Shown: in pieces, positions 19,114-28,640 of the stretch
Position numbering within the stretch: the first letter of the stretch is position 1
Layout of the letters: each line of letters opens with the position of its first letter
Assembly: GCA_946479785.1 (NCBI GenBank)
Contig: CAMLHQ010000007.1
Coordinates: 1-61,351, forward strand
Length of the DNA stretch: 61,351 bases
Direction of reading: 5' to 3'
Origin: an uncultured Nitrospira sp.
Lineage (GTDB): Bacteria; Nitrospirota; Nitrospiria; Nitrospirales; Nitrospiraceae
Made by a program: the position numbers and the translations under genes
The notes under the pieces: model-generated
The model's database searches: none
What the model saw: the letters and a program-made list of their open reading frames with translations, nothing else
Told to the model about the DNA's origin: nothing

Positions 19114-20127
19114 CTACCCTTTGGTTGTAAAGGCCACCAATCGCGACAATTTCTCCGCAGCGGCTCCGGAGTCGATGGTCTTAGCGGCTAAGAGGAATCC
19201 TTCTTGCAGGGTCTTGGCCTTGCGACCAGCGACCAAGGCTGGCGCGGCATTCAGACAGACCATGTCTCTCTTTGGGCCTTTTCTTCCCTGAAGGATTTCC
19301 TTGGTGATCATGGCGTTGTCGTGCGGCGATCCGCCTGCCAGCTCTTTTGAGGAGACACGAGTCACATGGAACTCTTCCGGCGTCACCACATAATTTGAGA
19401 GCACGCCGCCTTTCGCTTCGGAAACGATCGTGCGATCCGTGAGCGTGATCTCGTCGAGCCCATCCATCCCGTGCACGACGAAGCAATGCTGCGATCCGAG
19501 ATGCATCAGAACCTTGCCGAGCAGCTCCGTGAGACGCGGTTCATACACGCCGAGGATTTGAACGGTCGCTCCGGCCGGATTGGTCAATGGGCCCAAAAGG
19601 TTGAGCATGGTGCGGATGCCTATCTCCTGTCGCGGGGCCGAGCAATGTTTCATGGCTCCGTGATAGAGGGGCGCAAAGAGAAATCCGATTCCTACTTCAT
19701 TGATGCAGTCGGCCACGCGATCGGGTCCGAGATGGATGTTCACTCCCAACTCGGACAGCACATCGGCGCTGCCGGATCTGGACGATACCGACCGATTACC
19801 GTGTTTGGCAACCGTCAACCCTGCTCCTGCCACCACAAACGCCGCCGTTGTGGAAATATTGAACGTATGGCGCCCGTCGCCGCCGGTCCCGCAGGTATCA
19901 ACGACGAGAGGGTCGCCGATGGCGATTCGAACGGCACGATCCCGCATCGCCCGCACCGATCCGGCTATCTCATCGACGGTTTCTCCTTTTAGGCGAAGTC
20001 CCATGAGATAGGCGGCGATCTGTGCCGGCGTGGCAGCCCCGTCCATAATTTCGTTCATGACCCCCTCTGCTTCTTTTTCAGTCAGGGAGAGACGGTCGGC
20101 CAGTTTTGCAATGGCGTCTTTAATCAT
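19114..20127 (-). CDS. trpD: Anthranilate phosphoribosyltransferase
   Basis: TrpD transfers the ribose phosphate of PRPP to anthranilate. The 337-aa protein has the class motifs: VDTCGTGGDGRHTFNIST (the PRPP/pyrophosphate loop), KHGNRSVSSRSGSADVLSELG and the NLLGPLTNPAG segment. Length fits the family (about 330-350). It is not fused to the glutamine amidotransferase; trpG is a separate gene 18 bp upstream. Confidence 0.97.
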   Translation of the reverse strand: MIKDAIAKLADRLSLTEKEAEGVMNEIMDGAATPAQIAAYLMGLRLKGETVDEIAGSVRAMRDRAVRIAIGDPLVVDTCGTGGDGRHTFNISTTAAFVVAGAGLTVAKHGNRSVSSRSGSADVLSELGVNIHLGPDRVADCINEVGIGFLFAPLYHGAMKHCSAPRQEIGIRTMLNLLGPLTNPAGATVQILGVYEPRLTELLGKVLMHLGSQHCFVVHGMDGLDEITLTDRTIVSEAKGGVLSNYVVTPEEFHVTRVSSKELAGGSPHDNAMITKEILQGRKGPKRDMVCLNAAPALVAGRKAKTLQEGFLLAAKTIDSGAAAEKLSRLVAFTTKG

Positions 20128-20145
20128 GGGAGGCCATGTGAATGC

Positions 20146-20709
20146 TTACAGCTTGAGGAAATTACGGAGAAGGTCCTTCCCCACTGTCGTGAGGATCGAT
20201 TCTGGATGAAACTGCACGCCTTCGACGCCGAGGGACTTATGGCGCATGCCCATGATTTCCCCCTCATCCGTTTCCGCTGATACCTCAAAGCAGGACGGAA
20301 GAGTCGACCGTTTGACGATCAACGAATGATAGCGAGTGGCCTCGAATGGATTCGGCAATTGGCGAAAGATCGTGCGACCGTCGTGTTTGATCATGGAGGT
20401 TTTCCCGTGCATCAAGCGTTCGGCTCTGACTACGTCTCCTCCGAAGGCGACCGCGAGTGCTTGATGGCCAAGACATACGCCGAGTAGGGGCAGGCGTCCC
20501 GCGAAGTGCTTGATCGTGTCAACGGATATGCCGGCCTCGTTCGGTGTGCAGGGCCCTGGAGAGATGACGATTCGGCTCGGTTTCAGCACTTCAATCTGAT
20601 CGACGGAGATCTTATTGTTGCGGTAGACACGGACGTCTTCCCCCAGCTCTCCAAAATACTGAACCAGGTTGTAGGTAAAGGAATCGTAGTTGTCGATCAT
20701 TAACAACAT
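20146..20709 (-). CDS. trpG: Anthranilate synthase glutamine amidotransferase component
   Basis: TrpG hydrolyses glutamine to supply ammonia to TrpE. This 187-aa class I amidotransferase has the oxyanion motif [11 protein letters not shown], the nucleophile Cys in [12 protein letters not shown], and the His-Glu pair in VQFHPESIL. Such proteins often also serve p-aminobenzoate synthesis; with trpE adjacent (19 bp) the tryptophan role is the main one, though a dual role (PabA) cannot be excluded. Confidence 0.95.
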   Translation of the reverse strand: MLLMIDNYDSFTYNLVQYFGELGEDVRVYRNNKISVDQIEVLKPSRIVISPGPCTPNEAGISVDTIKHFAGRLPLLGVCLGHQALAVAFGGDVVRAERLMHGKTSMIKHDGRTIFRQLPNPFEATRYHSLIVKRSTLPSCFEVSAETDEGEIMGMRHKSLGVEGVQFHPESILTTVGKDLLRNFLKL

Positions 20710-20728
20710 GACGTCTCTCTGAAGCTGA

Positions 20729-22225
20729 TTATTCCAGCCCTTGTTCCGCCAGCTCGATAGCCTTCATCATCGCGCGAGCCTTATTGCAGGTTTCTTCGTA
20801 TTCATGTTCCGGATTAGAATCCGCCACAATTCCGGCGCCGGCCTGGACAAACGCCTGATGCTTCTTGATCACCACGGTGCGGATGTTGATACACATGTCC
20901 ATGTTTCCGGAAAAGCTGAAATAGCCGACAGCGCCAGCGTAAGGACCGCGCCTGGTCGGCTCCAGTTCGTCGATGATTTCCATCGCTCTGATCTTGGGGG
21001 CGCCGGACACCGTTCCTGCGGGGAAGCACGCGCGCAAGACATCGTAGGATGTTTTCGATGGATCGAGCCGTCCGGTGACGTTCGAGACGATATGCATAAC
21101 GTGTGAATACCGTTCGACGTGCATCAGCGAATCCACTATCACTGACCCGGGACGTGCGACTCGCCCGACGTCGTTACGACCCAGATCCACCAGCATGACA
21201 TGCTCGGCCCGCTCTTTTTCATCGGCCAGCAAGCGGCGCTCTAACTGCTGGTCCTCCTCCGGGCTGTTGCCACGGCGACGCGTGCCGGCGATAGGCCGCA
21301 CAGAAATGACTCCATCTTCGCAACGAACGAGGGTTTCCGGGGAGGAGCCGACGAGTTCCACGCCTCCGACACGCAGGTAGTACATGTAGGGAGAGGGATT
21401 CACGACTCGCAGCGCCCGATAGAGTTCCAGGGGCGGCGCCTGCACATTCGTTTCCCATCGCTGCGAGAGTACAGTTTGAACGATATCTCCCGCCCGGATG
21501 TATTCTTTCGTCCGTACCACCATCTTTTCAAAATCCGCCTTGCTCATATTCGACAGAAATGTAATCGGTCTACGCCGGTGATGGGGTCTGGTTCTCCGAA
21601 GGGGACGCTTGAGGCGCGCGATCATCCGTTCGATCCGATCGGTCGCCGCTCGGTAGGCTCGTTTGATATCCCTGTCGAGCGTCGACGTGACATGGGCATT
21701 GGCCACGACCTTGATCTTCTGCGATACGTTGTCGAAGATCACCAACGTATCGGTCAGAAGAAACGCGAAATCCGGCAGGTTGATGTGTTCTTTCTGGCGA
21801 CCCGGCAGTTCTTCAAAGGTCCTGACGATGTCATAGCTCAGGTACCCGACGGCTCCCCCCACGAATCGAGGGAGATTGGGAACCGTGACCGGTCGATAGG
21901 TCGCCATGAGCTCGCGCAGGCGTTCGAGCGGGTTGCCTCGACTGGGGATGCGTTTCTTCCGCTTACCTCGCAGATGGATCAGATCGCCACGGTCCTCATA
22001 AATCACCACAGGCGAGCCGCTCCCTAAAAAGGAGTAGCGCGCCCACTTCTCTCCGCCTTCGATGCTTTCCAGGAGATATGCGGTCGGTCCATGGTCGATC
22101 TTGGCGAAGGCCGACACCGGTGTCTCGTAATCCGCCAGAATCTCCCTATAGAGAGGAATGAGGTTCCCCTCCCGGGCGTAATGGCGAAACTGCTCGAGGC
22201 TTAGTGAATATGACGGTATCGCCAC
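20729..22225 (-). CDS. trpE: Anthranilate synthase component I
   Basis: TrpE aminates chorismate and releases pyruvate to give anthranilate. The 498-aa protein has the N-terminal regulatory domain with [18 protein letters not shown] (family tryptophan feedback-site region) and the catalytic chorismate-binding domain with [48 protein letters not shown] and [10 protein letters not shown]. Start is GTG 22225 with AGGA upstream. It begins 10 bp after a LysM lipoprotein gene on the same strand, so no room remains for a classical trp leader directly ahead of trpE. Confidence 0.96.
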   Translation of the reverse strand: MAIPSYSLSLEQFRHYAREGNLIPLYREILADYETPVSAFAKIDHGPTAYLLESIEGGEKWARYSFLGSGSPVVIYEDRGDLIHLRGKRKKRIPSRGNPLERLRELMATYRPVTVPNLPRFVGGAVGYLSYDIVRTFEELPGRQKEHINLPDFAFLLTDTLVIFDNVSQKIKVVANAHVTSTLDRDIKRAYRAATDRIERMIARLKRPLRRTRPHHRRRPITFLSNMSKADFEKMVVRTKEYIRAGDIVQTVLSQRWETNVQAPPLELYRALRVVNPSPYMYYLRVGGVELVGSSPETLVRCEDGVISVRPIAGTRRRGNSPEEDQQLERRLLADEKERAEHVMLVDLGRNDVGRVARPGSVIVDSLMHVERYSHVMHIVSNVTGRLDPSKTSYDVLRACFPAGTVSGAPKIRAMEIIDELEPTRRGPYAGAVGYFSFSGNMDMCINIRTVVIKKHQAFVQAGAGIVADSNPEHEYEETCNKARAMMKAIELAEQGLE

Positions 22226-22235
22226 GCCGGTTATC

Positions 22236-22880
22236 CTACTCTTGGCCGACGATCAGCTTTTGCCCCACTTCGATGATATCGTCTGGCAATTTATTCCACT
22301 TGCGCAATATGTCGACCTTGACTCCGTAACGTCGGCTGATGCGATAAAGGGTTTCACCCGGTTTCACGACATGGATATTGGGAGATCCTTTCGTATCCAT
22401 CTGCAGATCCCCTGAGGCCGAACCGGTTGACGCGTCCGTTTGGGAAGTGGACGGCGTTCCCAATAGCTCGGAGATGCTCGGCGTGGTTTCCGGCACTGGG
22501 GCATTGACCACCGGTGGTGCCTTACGCCTCATGTCCGCCTTGGCTTTGCGTTCGAGCAATGCGGCTTCTTTGATGGCTTCGCTCTCTTCTTGTACACGAC
22601 CCATTTGCTCACGTACGGCTTGGACCTGGGCCGTCAGTTCCCGGTTTCTCGTTTCGTATTCGGTCAACTCTCGCTTCGTCCGCTTCACTTCGTTGTCGAG
22701 TTCGCCTGTGCGCTTTTCTTCCTGGGCGAGCAGCCGCTGGAAATTGAGGCTTCGAGCCTTTTCCGCTTCATATTTCTCAGTGAGCACACAGCCGCTGAAG
22801 ATCATCCCTCCACAGATCAGGGCGACGATCTGAGCGGCTGGCCATAGAACAGATGTTTTCACGTTGGTTTTCTCCTTCAT
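22236..22880 (-). CDS. Lipoprotein with coiled coil and C-terminal LysM domain
   Basis: This 214-aa protein has a signal peptide with lipobox FSGC (Cys at about residue 31), a coiled coil from about 38 to 120, a Pro/Ser/Thr linker, and a LysM domain over the last 45-50 residues (IHVVKPGETLYRISRRYGV...DIIEVGQKLIV). LysM binds peptidoglycan N-acetylglucosamine, so it probably links the outer membrane and the cell wall. The frame is open a further 75 codons upstream, but AGGAGG spaced 6 nt before ATG 22880 and the signal peptide fix the start. Position ahead of trpE, 10 bp away, makes it the first gene of the trp transcript, a surprising pairing. It resembles the lipoprotein at 5422-6087 in its N-terminal half. 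Confidence 0.88.
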   Translation of the reverse strand: MKEKTNVKTSVLWPAAQIVALICGGMIFSGCVLTEKYEAEKARSLNFQRLLAQEEKRTGELDNEVKRTKRELTEYETRNRELTAQVQAVREQMGRVQEESEAIKEAALLERKAKADMRRKAPPVVNAPVPETTPSISELLGTPSTSQTDASTGSASGDLQMDTKGSPNIHVVKPGETLYRISRRYGVKVDILRKWNKLPDDIIEVGQKLIVGQE

Positions 22881-23126
22881 GTCTACCTCCTGATGACGAC
22901 TGCAGGCTCTTCCATCTCTGCTGGGCGAACGCATACGAGCGCTGAAGAACGCCTCGACAGGATTGGATAGAATAGTGGCTAACGCGGCGGAAGTCAAAGG
23001 GAATAAGGCCGGTCGGTGGTTTGACCGCTTCCCTTTCCCTGTGCTACGGTCACATCGTTTTGAGGAGGTCATCGCTCCCGATAGGCGGATCGTTTCTACC
23101 TCCACTCTTCCTGTTCAACACACTTC

Positions 23127-25145
23127 ATGGCCACGACTGACATTCAGGCTCGAATCACCGCTCTGCGGGATGAGATTCGCCGGCATGATCATCTCTATTA
23201 CGTGAAGGCCAGGCCGGTAATCTCAGACGCCGCATACGATCGCCTGTTTCAAGAACTGACGGAACTCGAACGGGCTCATCCTGAGTTGGTGACGCTCGAT
23301 TCTCCGACCCAACGGGTGGGAGCCCCTCCTCTCGAATCACTTAAAAAGGTCCGACATGAACAGACCATGCTGAGTTTGGATTCGATTCTCGACCAATCAG
23401 AGGTATTGGCATTCGACCAGCGCATGAAACGCGAACTTCATAGTGATTCGGTCGGCTATACAGCTGAGCCCAAGTTCGATGGGCTCTCCGTGGAGTTGCT
23501 GTATGACCGTGGCTCGTTTGCGAGAGGGGCGACCAGGGGCGATGGAACGATTGGCGAAGATGTGACAGTCAATCTGAGAACAATTCGGTCCTTGCCTCTC
23601 CAATTGATTCCTCAGACAGGCTATCCGGATCACCTGGTGGCGCGCGGCGAAGTCTACATGAGACTGGATGATTTTCAGACTCTCAACCGCCGGATCACGG
23701 AACGCGGCGAGGAAGCATTTGCCAATCCGAGAAATGCCGCGTCAGGAGCGCTACGACAGCTGGATTCCTCTATCACGGCGGCTCGTCCGCTTGTTGTGAC
23801 TTGCTACGAAGTCATGGCGTTATCCGGGAAAGGACTCCCGACGCATTGGGAAGAGTTGGATGCCTTGTCCAAATGGGGTTTTCCTGTGCCGTTGCACCGA
23901 CGCCGCTGCCCATCCATCCATGAGGTGATTGCCTATCATCACGATACTGAATCGATGCGCGACAGCCTGCCGTATGAAATCGATGGCATCGTGGTCAAGG
24001 TCGATCGCCGAGACTGGCAGGAACAGCTCGGCTTCAAATCCAGAAGTCCCCGTTGGGCCATTGCCTACAAGTTTACGCCCCGTAAGGAAGTCACGGTGGT
24101 ACAGGACATTGTCGTGTCTGTCGGCCGGACCGGAACGTTGACGCCGCTTGCATTGCTCACTCCGGTGGAGGTTGGAGGCGTGACCATCAGCCGTGCCACT
24201 CTCCATAACGCCGATGAGGTGGCAAGAAAAGACATCCGCATTGGCGATACCGTCAAGGTTGAACGAGCCGGTGACGTGATCCCTGCCATCACCGAACGAG
24301 TGCCTATGCCGGGGGAACGCCGTGGAAAGCCTTTTCGCATGCCGGACCGTTGTCCAGTATGCCAGTCAAGCGTCGCCCGGGAGGGGGCCTACTACTACTG
24401 CACCGGACAATCAGTGTGCATGGCGCAACTCAAGGGTGCTATCGAGCACTTCGCATCGAAGAGCGCGCTCGATATTGAAGGGCTTGGGAAGAAAACCGTG
24501 GCTCAATTGGTGGATACGGGGCTTGTCCGGTCGCTGGCTGATCTGTACAAACTGAGCAAGCCGCGGTTGCTTGAACTGGAAGGATTCGCCGAGCGGTCGG
24601 CCAGCCTGTTGCTGGACGCGATCGAACGGAGCAAAACCGTTTCGCTCGACCGGTTTTTAATGGGGCTTGGCATTAGACAGGTCGGGCAGCACATCGCCAA
24701 GGTCCTCGCGAAGGAATTCGGTTCATTGGCCCGCATCATCGACGCCGATGAAACGAGGTTCCAACAGATCTCAGCGATCGGCCCTGAGATTTCTGCGAGC
24801 CTGGTCTCGTACTTTTCGGAGGCTCACAACCGGCAGGTGATTCAAGATCTGCTCGATAGCGGCTTCAATATTCCTACTGTTCCGAGTGCCGCTTCCGCGA
24901 ATGATACGTTGGCCGGAAAGATTTTCGTGTTTACCGGTGGACTTACCGGCTTAACCAGAGAGCAGGCTCAACAACTGGTGGAAGAACGAGGAGGATGCGT
25001 TTCCTCCAATGTGAGCAAGAAGACATCCTATGTCGTTGCGGGAGAGGATGCCGGCTCTAAACTTGCTCTAGCAGGTAAATTGGGAATCCCGGTGCTGACA
25101 GAGCAGGAGTTTCGACGGCTGCTCGAAGGGGATAGTGAAGAGTGA
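23127..25145 (+). CDS. ligA: NAD-dependent DNA ligase
   Basis: LigA seals nicks during replication and repair using NAD. The 672-aa protein shows every domain: Ia with HDHLYYVKARPVISDAAYDRLF, the adenylation domain with active-site Lys116 in AEPKFDGLS, the OB fold (about 320-400), a four-Cys zinc finger (CPVCQ...YYYC...C, about 408-432), the helix-hairpin-helix block, and a C-terminal BRCT domain (about 595-672). ATG 23127 follows a divergent spacer of 246 bp shared with the LysM-trp transcript. Length matches the family (about 670). Confidence 0.97.
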   Translation: MATTDIQARITALRDEIRRHDHLYYVKARPVISDAAYDRLFQELTELERAHPELVTLDSPTQRVGAPPLESLKKVRHEQTMLSLDSILDQSEVLAFDQRMKRELHSDSVGYTAEPKFDGLSVELLYDRGSFARGATRGDGTIGEDVTVNLRTIRSLPLQLIPQTGYPDHLVARGEVYMRLDDFQTLNRRITERGEEAFANPRNAASGALRQLDSSITAARPLVVTCYEVMALSGKGLPTHWEELDALSKWGFPVPLHRRRCPSIHEVIAYHHDTESMRDSLPYEIDGIVVKVDRRDWQEQLGFKSRSPRWAIAYKFTPRKEVTVVQDIVVSVGRTGTLTPLALLTPVEVGGVTISRATLHNADEVARKDIRIGDTVKVERAGDVIPAITERVPMPGERRGKPFRMPDRCPVCQSSVAREGAYYYCTGQSVCMAQLKGAIEHFASKSALDIEGLGKKTVAQLVDTGLVRSLADLYKLSKPRLLELEGFAERSASLLLDAIERSKTVSLDRFLMGLGIRQVGQHIAKVLAKEFGSLARIIDADETRFQQISAIGPEISASLVSYFSEAHNRQVIQDLLDSGFNIPTVPSAASANDTLAGKIFVFTGGLTGLTREQAQQLVEERGGCVSSNVSKKTSYVVAGEDAGSKLALAGKLGIPVLTEQEFRRLLEGDSEE

Positions 25146-25179
25146 GCCAGTTATTGGCCATGCCGGAGTAATGTTGGGT

Positions 25180-26463
25180 TTAGCTGACGAGATTGAGATT
25201 GGACGCTTCCACCTGAACTGGAGTTTTTTCTTCCCTGAAAATCTGCACGCTTCGGATTGATCGTGGCTCGGCTTCATGGACGAGAATACGACAGTTTCCG
25301 ATGCGGAGCTCTTCGCCGACCTTCGGAATGCGGCCCAACTCCTGTTGAATCAACCCGCCGATCGTGACGGCTTCATCGCCGAGGTCGACTTTCAGGAAGT
25401 CGTTGATCTTCCGGACCTCGGTCCGACCGTGCACGAGAATATGATTCTTTCCTAAGCGCTTGATCAGCTCTTCGGTGATGTCCGTTTCGTCCATGATTTC
25501 CCCGACAACTTCTTCCAGCAGGTCTTCCAGGGTGACGATGCCCATAACGCCGCCGAATTCGTTGACGACGACGGCCATATGCCGTTTCTCTTGTTGGAAC
25601 TGCTTCATCAAATCGTCTGCGGTCTTGCCGGCCGGCACGAAAATCGGCGGATAGGCGATCTCTTTCAGCTTGGCGTCGGTTTGCCCCTTGGCCAGTTCGG
25701 TCAGGGCCCTGCTCTTGTAGAGCACACCTGTAATGTTGTCGAGGGTGCCATCATAAACCGGAATCCGTGAATACTTGGAGTTGTAGAGCAGCTCCTGAGC
25801 TTCCTTCAGGCGGAGGTTGCCGTCCAGCGAAAATACGTAGAGACGCGGCGTCATGGCATCTTCCGCCGTAATGTCTTTCAGCTGGAAGACGTTCTTGATC
25901 ATCTTGACTTTCTCGACCTCGATCGCGCCGGCTTTTCCCCCCTCATCCAACATGATCTTAAGCTCTTCTTCGGTGACAAGTGGAAGGGTCAGTCCCCTGC
26001 CACCGGTAAGTCTATAGATTAATGGGACCATTAAGAATAGGAGTGGCTTCAAGAGCACCTGCACGCCATAAATCGGATATGCCATGTTCAAGGTGACCGG
26101 GACGGCGAACTTCGCCGCTAACGTCTTGGGGATGACGTCCACGGACACAAGCAATACAAACGTGAGCAATCCAACCACTGCGACAATCGTATCGCTAAAA
26201 AATGTCCGTTCAGCCCCGAACTGGTTTAATGTGAAGAAGGTGGCATAAACCGGTATTGCAGTTCCCACCAAGCGGTCTCCTACGAGGATCGTGGCCAGCA
26301 GTTTTTGTGGGTCGCTGCGCAGCTGGAGGGCCATCTTGGCCCGGCTGTTGTGATTTTGAGCCAGAGCCCGCAGCTTGGTCTCATTAACCGCAAAAAACCC
26401 GATTTCCGCCGTCGAAATTACGGCAGAAAGAACAATAAGGCCCAATAAAATGGCAATGTCCAT
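25180..26463 (-). CDS. CNNM/CorC-HlyC family membrane protein with CBS pair
   Basis: The 427-aa protein has a DUF21/CNNM transmembrane domain (about 1-190, with VLSAVISTAEIGFFAVNETKLRAL and SVDVIPKTLAAKFA), a pair of CBS domains (about 205-335, including AEDAMTPR and VVNEFGGVMGIVTLEDLLEEVVGEI), and the C-terminal transporter-associated domain (about 345-425). Homologues include magnesium or cobalt efflux proteins such as MpfA and CorC-related proteins; ion specificity cannot be read from sequence. The gene is monocistronic as far as visible and converges with ligA (34 bp gap). The upstream gap of about 250 bp to rlpA shows no recognisable element. Confidence 0.9.
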   Translation of the reverse strand: MDIAILLGLIVLSAVISTAEIGFFAVNETKLRALAQNHNSRAKMALQLRSDPQKLLATILVGDRLVGTAIPVYATFFTLNQFGAERTFFSDTIVAVVGLLTFVLLVSVDVIPKTLAAKFAVPVTLNMAYPIYGVQVLLKPLLFLMVPLIYRLTGGRGLTLPLVTEEELKIMLDEGGKAGAIEVEKVKMIKNVFQLKDITAEDAMTPRLYVFSLDGNLRLKEAQELLYNSKYSRIPVYDGTLDNITGVLYKSRALTELAKGQTDAKLKEIAYPPIFVPAGKTADDLMKQFQQEKRHMAVVVNEFGGVMGIVTLEDLLEEVVGEIMDETDITEELIKRLGKNHILVHGRTEVRKINDFLKVDLGDEAVTIGGLIQQELGRIPKVGEELRIGNCRILVHEAEPRSIRSVQIFREEKTPVQVEASNLNLVS

Positions 26464-26711
26464 GGAGGTTCCAGGTTTAGGGACGGCTTGTGCGCACGGC
26501 TGACTGATAATGGAGATTCACGTTACATCCTGATCCACGGCAGGAGAGCGCGGCAGAGGAGAAGCCTATAACGATCTGATAGGAGCCAGCGGGAGCTATA
26601 GTTTTCATGAGAAGTACATGTATCATAGGCAAGAATGTGGGGCAAGCACAACGCACAAACCAGCCGTAAAATCATAGACTTGTATTAGAACATCTCGAAA
26701 TAATTGGGATC

Positions 26712-27392
26712 TTAGCCGTCGTCCCGAAAAACAAAGGACTGGACCGATAAAGCGGATTCGAGCCTATCGGCTGCGGATTCAGCTTGGCTTTCTGTCTTAA
26801 ATTCCCCTACTTGAACGCGATAACGGCGGCCATCCGGAAGGTGCACCGTTTGGATCCGCCCGCCTGGATAGACCCGTTGTGCCTGCTGCAAGAGCTTCTG
26901 AGCATTCTGCTGCTCGGCAAAGGAGCCGATTTGAACCCTCAGGAATCCCATCTCAGCGGTTCTACCTTCAAACCCCACTACCCGCAGCTCGATCTGGTCT
27001 GTCCCATTCCCGACCATCCCTAATGCCCTCGCACCCGCCAGCGAAAGGTCCAGTACGCGTCCCTTGGCGAAGGGACCGCGGTCATTAATTCGAACCGTGA
27101 TCTGTCGGCCGGTTTGTGTTGATCGAATCACAGCCACGGACCCGAGCGGCAGAGTCCGATGGGCCGCCGTTAGTTTGTGCATGTCGTAGCGCTCTCCGTT
27201 GGCAGTTTTGTTTCCGTGAAAGCCCGGCCCATACCAAGAAGCCATTCCTCGTTCCACATAACCGATCGGGTAGCCGGGGAAATAGGTCGGCCTAGGAGCT
27301 GGACTGCCGCAGGAAAGCAGTAGCCCGAAGGACAGAACAATCCAGAGATGAGTGAGGAGGCGACGCCAGAAGACCGGAGGGCCGCATGGCAT
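26712..27392 (-). CDS. rlpA: RlpA-type septal lytic transglycosylase lipoprotein with SPOR domain
   Basis: RlpA cleaves denuded glycan strands at the septum. The 226-aa protein has a lipobox LLLSC (Cys about residue 28), the double-psi beta-barrel RlpA domain (about 48-140: GMASWYGPGFHGNKTANGE...INDRGPFAKGRVLDLS, with the catalytic Asp in INDRGP), and a SPOR domain (about 150-222: FLRVQIGSFAEQQNAQKL...YRVQVGEFKTESQAE) that targets denuded peptidoglycan. It starts 2 bp after the ACT-protein stop and is the last gene of the nrdJ run. Confidence 0.93.
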   Translation of the reverse strand: MPCGPPVFWRRLLTHLWIVLSFGLLLSCGSPAPRPTYFPGYPIGYVERGMASWYGPGFHGNKTANGERYDMHKLTAAHRTLPLGSVAVIRSTQTGRQITVRINDRGPFAKGRVLDLSLAGARALGMVGNGTDQIELRVVGFEGRTAEMGFLRVQIGSFAEQQNAQKLLQQAQRVYPGGRIQTVHLPDGRRYRVQVGEFKTESQAESAADRLESALSVQSFVFRDDG

Positions 27393-27394
27393 TG

Positions 27395-27805
27395 TCAGAA
27401 CTCGTCGAGGGATTGGTCTCTCAGAATGGACAAGGCCTTTTCAGTGTTCGCTACGGTGAGGACGACGATCGCACGTTTCCCTTCTCGCGAAGGGGTGCAA
27501 TAGCCGCACTTGATGTTGATACGGGCTTGCGTCAAGAGATCTGCCACTTCGTTGAGCGCGCCGGGCTTATTTTCTAGGCTGAGAATGAGTGCGGTCTCTT
27601 CCGTAAATTTGATCTTAGCCGCTTTCAACGCGGTGCGGGCGCCTTCAAGATCGGCCACTAGAAGCCTGAGCTTGCCCGTGCCCGTCACTTCAGGAGCCGA
27701 AAATGCCTTGATGTTGACGCCTGCGGCTCCTAATACGGAAGCCACTTGAGCCATGACCCCAGGCCGGCTCTGCCCGCTGATCACCAATTGTGTGGTTGTA
27801 GGCAT
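27395..27805 (-). CDS. Tandem ACT-domain protein
   Basis: This 136-aa protein is made of two ACT repeats: residues about 5-65 (TTQLVISGQSRPGVMAQVASVLGAAGVNIKAFSAP) and about 70-130 (TALILSLENKPGALNEVADLLTQARINIKCGY). ACT domains bind amino acids or similar small effectors and regulate metabolic enzymes; stand-alone tandem-ACT proteins of this type are common in Nitrospirota and Deltaproteobacteria-like groups but mostly uncharacterised. TTG 27811 would add two residues; ATG 27805 is preferred. The gene lies between an unknown small protein and rlpA. The effector is unknown. Confidence 0.85.
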   Translation of the reverse strand: MPTTTQLVISGQSRPGVMAQVASVLGAAGVNIKAFSAPEVTGTGKLRLLVADLEGARTALKAAKIKFTEETALILSLENKPGALNEVADLLTQARINIKCGYCTPSREGKRAIVVLTVANTEKALSILRDQSLDEF

Positions 27806-27844
27806 GTGCAAGACCCCGTACCAGATTGGCTGGTACGACTCCTA

Positions 27845-28210
27845 TCATTTCTCCATGGTGAACCGCAACTTCTTCCGACAGGATCCGACTGAAATAGGCT
27901 CGACCGAGACGAGTACTTGGATGGATGATTGATGGGCAAAGAGCGTACAGCTTCTTCCCGTGTCCCGATCCGCACCGTTAAGAAGTACCAACATCGGATT
28001 TTCATAGCAGACACTGTCGACTGACACGGCTTTACCGGATGGCAGAAACGCGATGACTCCCAGTTGCTCATCTTCGGCAAGCGTTCGTTCCATCGCCTGT
28101 AGACGTAGGCGAAGGCGCTCGACAAACTGTTCGGCAGAGATAGGCTCGTGACCGCTGTGCGGCTCAGCGGCCGCGGCACTGTTGTGCGAAACGAGTCCCA
28201 AAATACTCAT
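27845..28210 (-). CDS. Conserved-looking small protein, unknown function
   Basis: I do not recognise this 121-aa protein. It has an acidic helical middle (AEQFVERLRLRLQAMERTLAEDEQLGVIAFLPSG) followed by a beta-rich end (VLVSVEPI...KKLRFTMEK) and no signal peptide or membrane segment. A TTG 28234 would overlap the upstream gene; ATG 28210, 8 bp after the upstream stop, is the simpler choice. Tight packing within the nrdJ run supports it being real. The N-terminal AAAAEPHSGHEP stretch is low complexity. Confidence 0.6.
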   Translation of the reverse strand: MSILGLVSHNSAAAAEPHSGHEPISAEQFVERLRLRLQAMERTLAEDEQLGVIAFLPSGKAVSVDSVCYENPMLVLLNGADRDTGRSCTLFAHQSSIQVLVSVEPISVGSCRKKLRFTMEK

Positions 28211-28218
28211 GGCAACGT

Positions 28219-28626
28219 CTAGAGAATGTGACAAACTTCGTTGATAAATGTGAACTCATATATGCAACTGCAGGCGATCGAGGCGTCTTGAGTCAACTTC
28301 AGCGCGGCTTCCTTCCATCCGCGTGGGACGAGCAAGTAAAAAGGGATGCCCCTGCTCATGGCTTTTTTCCATTTGTCGACGACCTGGACATTCATCAGGG
28401 AATCTTCAGTTTCGACTTCAGCCATCCATTCCATCGTATTGCCGCCGGAGCTGACGTACCATCCGACGATGTCGCAGGGTTGGTTGAGATCGGCCCAAGG
28501 GTTCTCCTCTAGACTCGTTTTGATCGTCACTTTGCAGACAAAGGCTTTGGCCCAGCGCTGGGCGACCAGGCTGACGACCTGACCGTGAACCCTCTCAATA
28601 CCCTGTTCCCGAAACGCGGTGCTCAT
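28219..28626 (-). CDS. Small protein of unknown function behind nrdJ, possible nuclease-like fold
   Basis: This 135-aa cytosolic protein starts at ATG 28626 with AAGGA at good spacing, 14 bp after nrdJ. The pattern CDIVGWYVSSGGNTMEWMAEVETEDS, followed by WKKA...IPFYLLVPRGWKEAALKL, resembles the order of motifs in PD-(D/E)XK restriction-endonuclease-like folds (D, then a beta strand with E-x-E/T, then an amphipathic helix and a FYLLVP strand). The usual Lys is absent (EVE-T), so activity is doubtful. This is a visual resemblance only; no family name is claimed. Confidence 0.6.
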   Translation of the reverse strand: MSTAFREQGIERVHGQVVSLVAQRWAKAFVCKVTIKTSLEENPWADLNQPCDIVGWYVSSGGNTMEWMAEVETEDSLMNVQVVDKWKKAMSRGIPFYLLVPRGWKEAALKLTQDASIACSCIYEFTFINEVCHIL

Positions 28627-28640
28627 CGGATGTCCTTATG

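Noticed and set aside
15591..22225. trpC-trpF or trpG-trpD fusion
   Set aside because: Each gene has its own start and stop with 3-19 bp gaps; no fusion.
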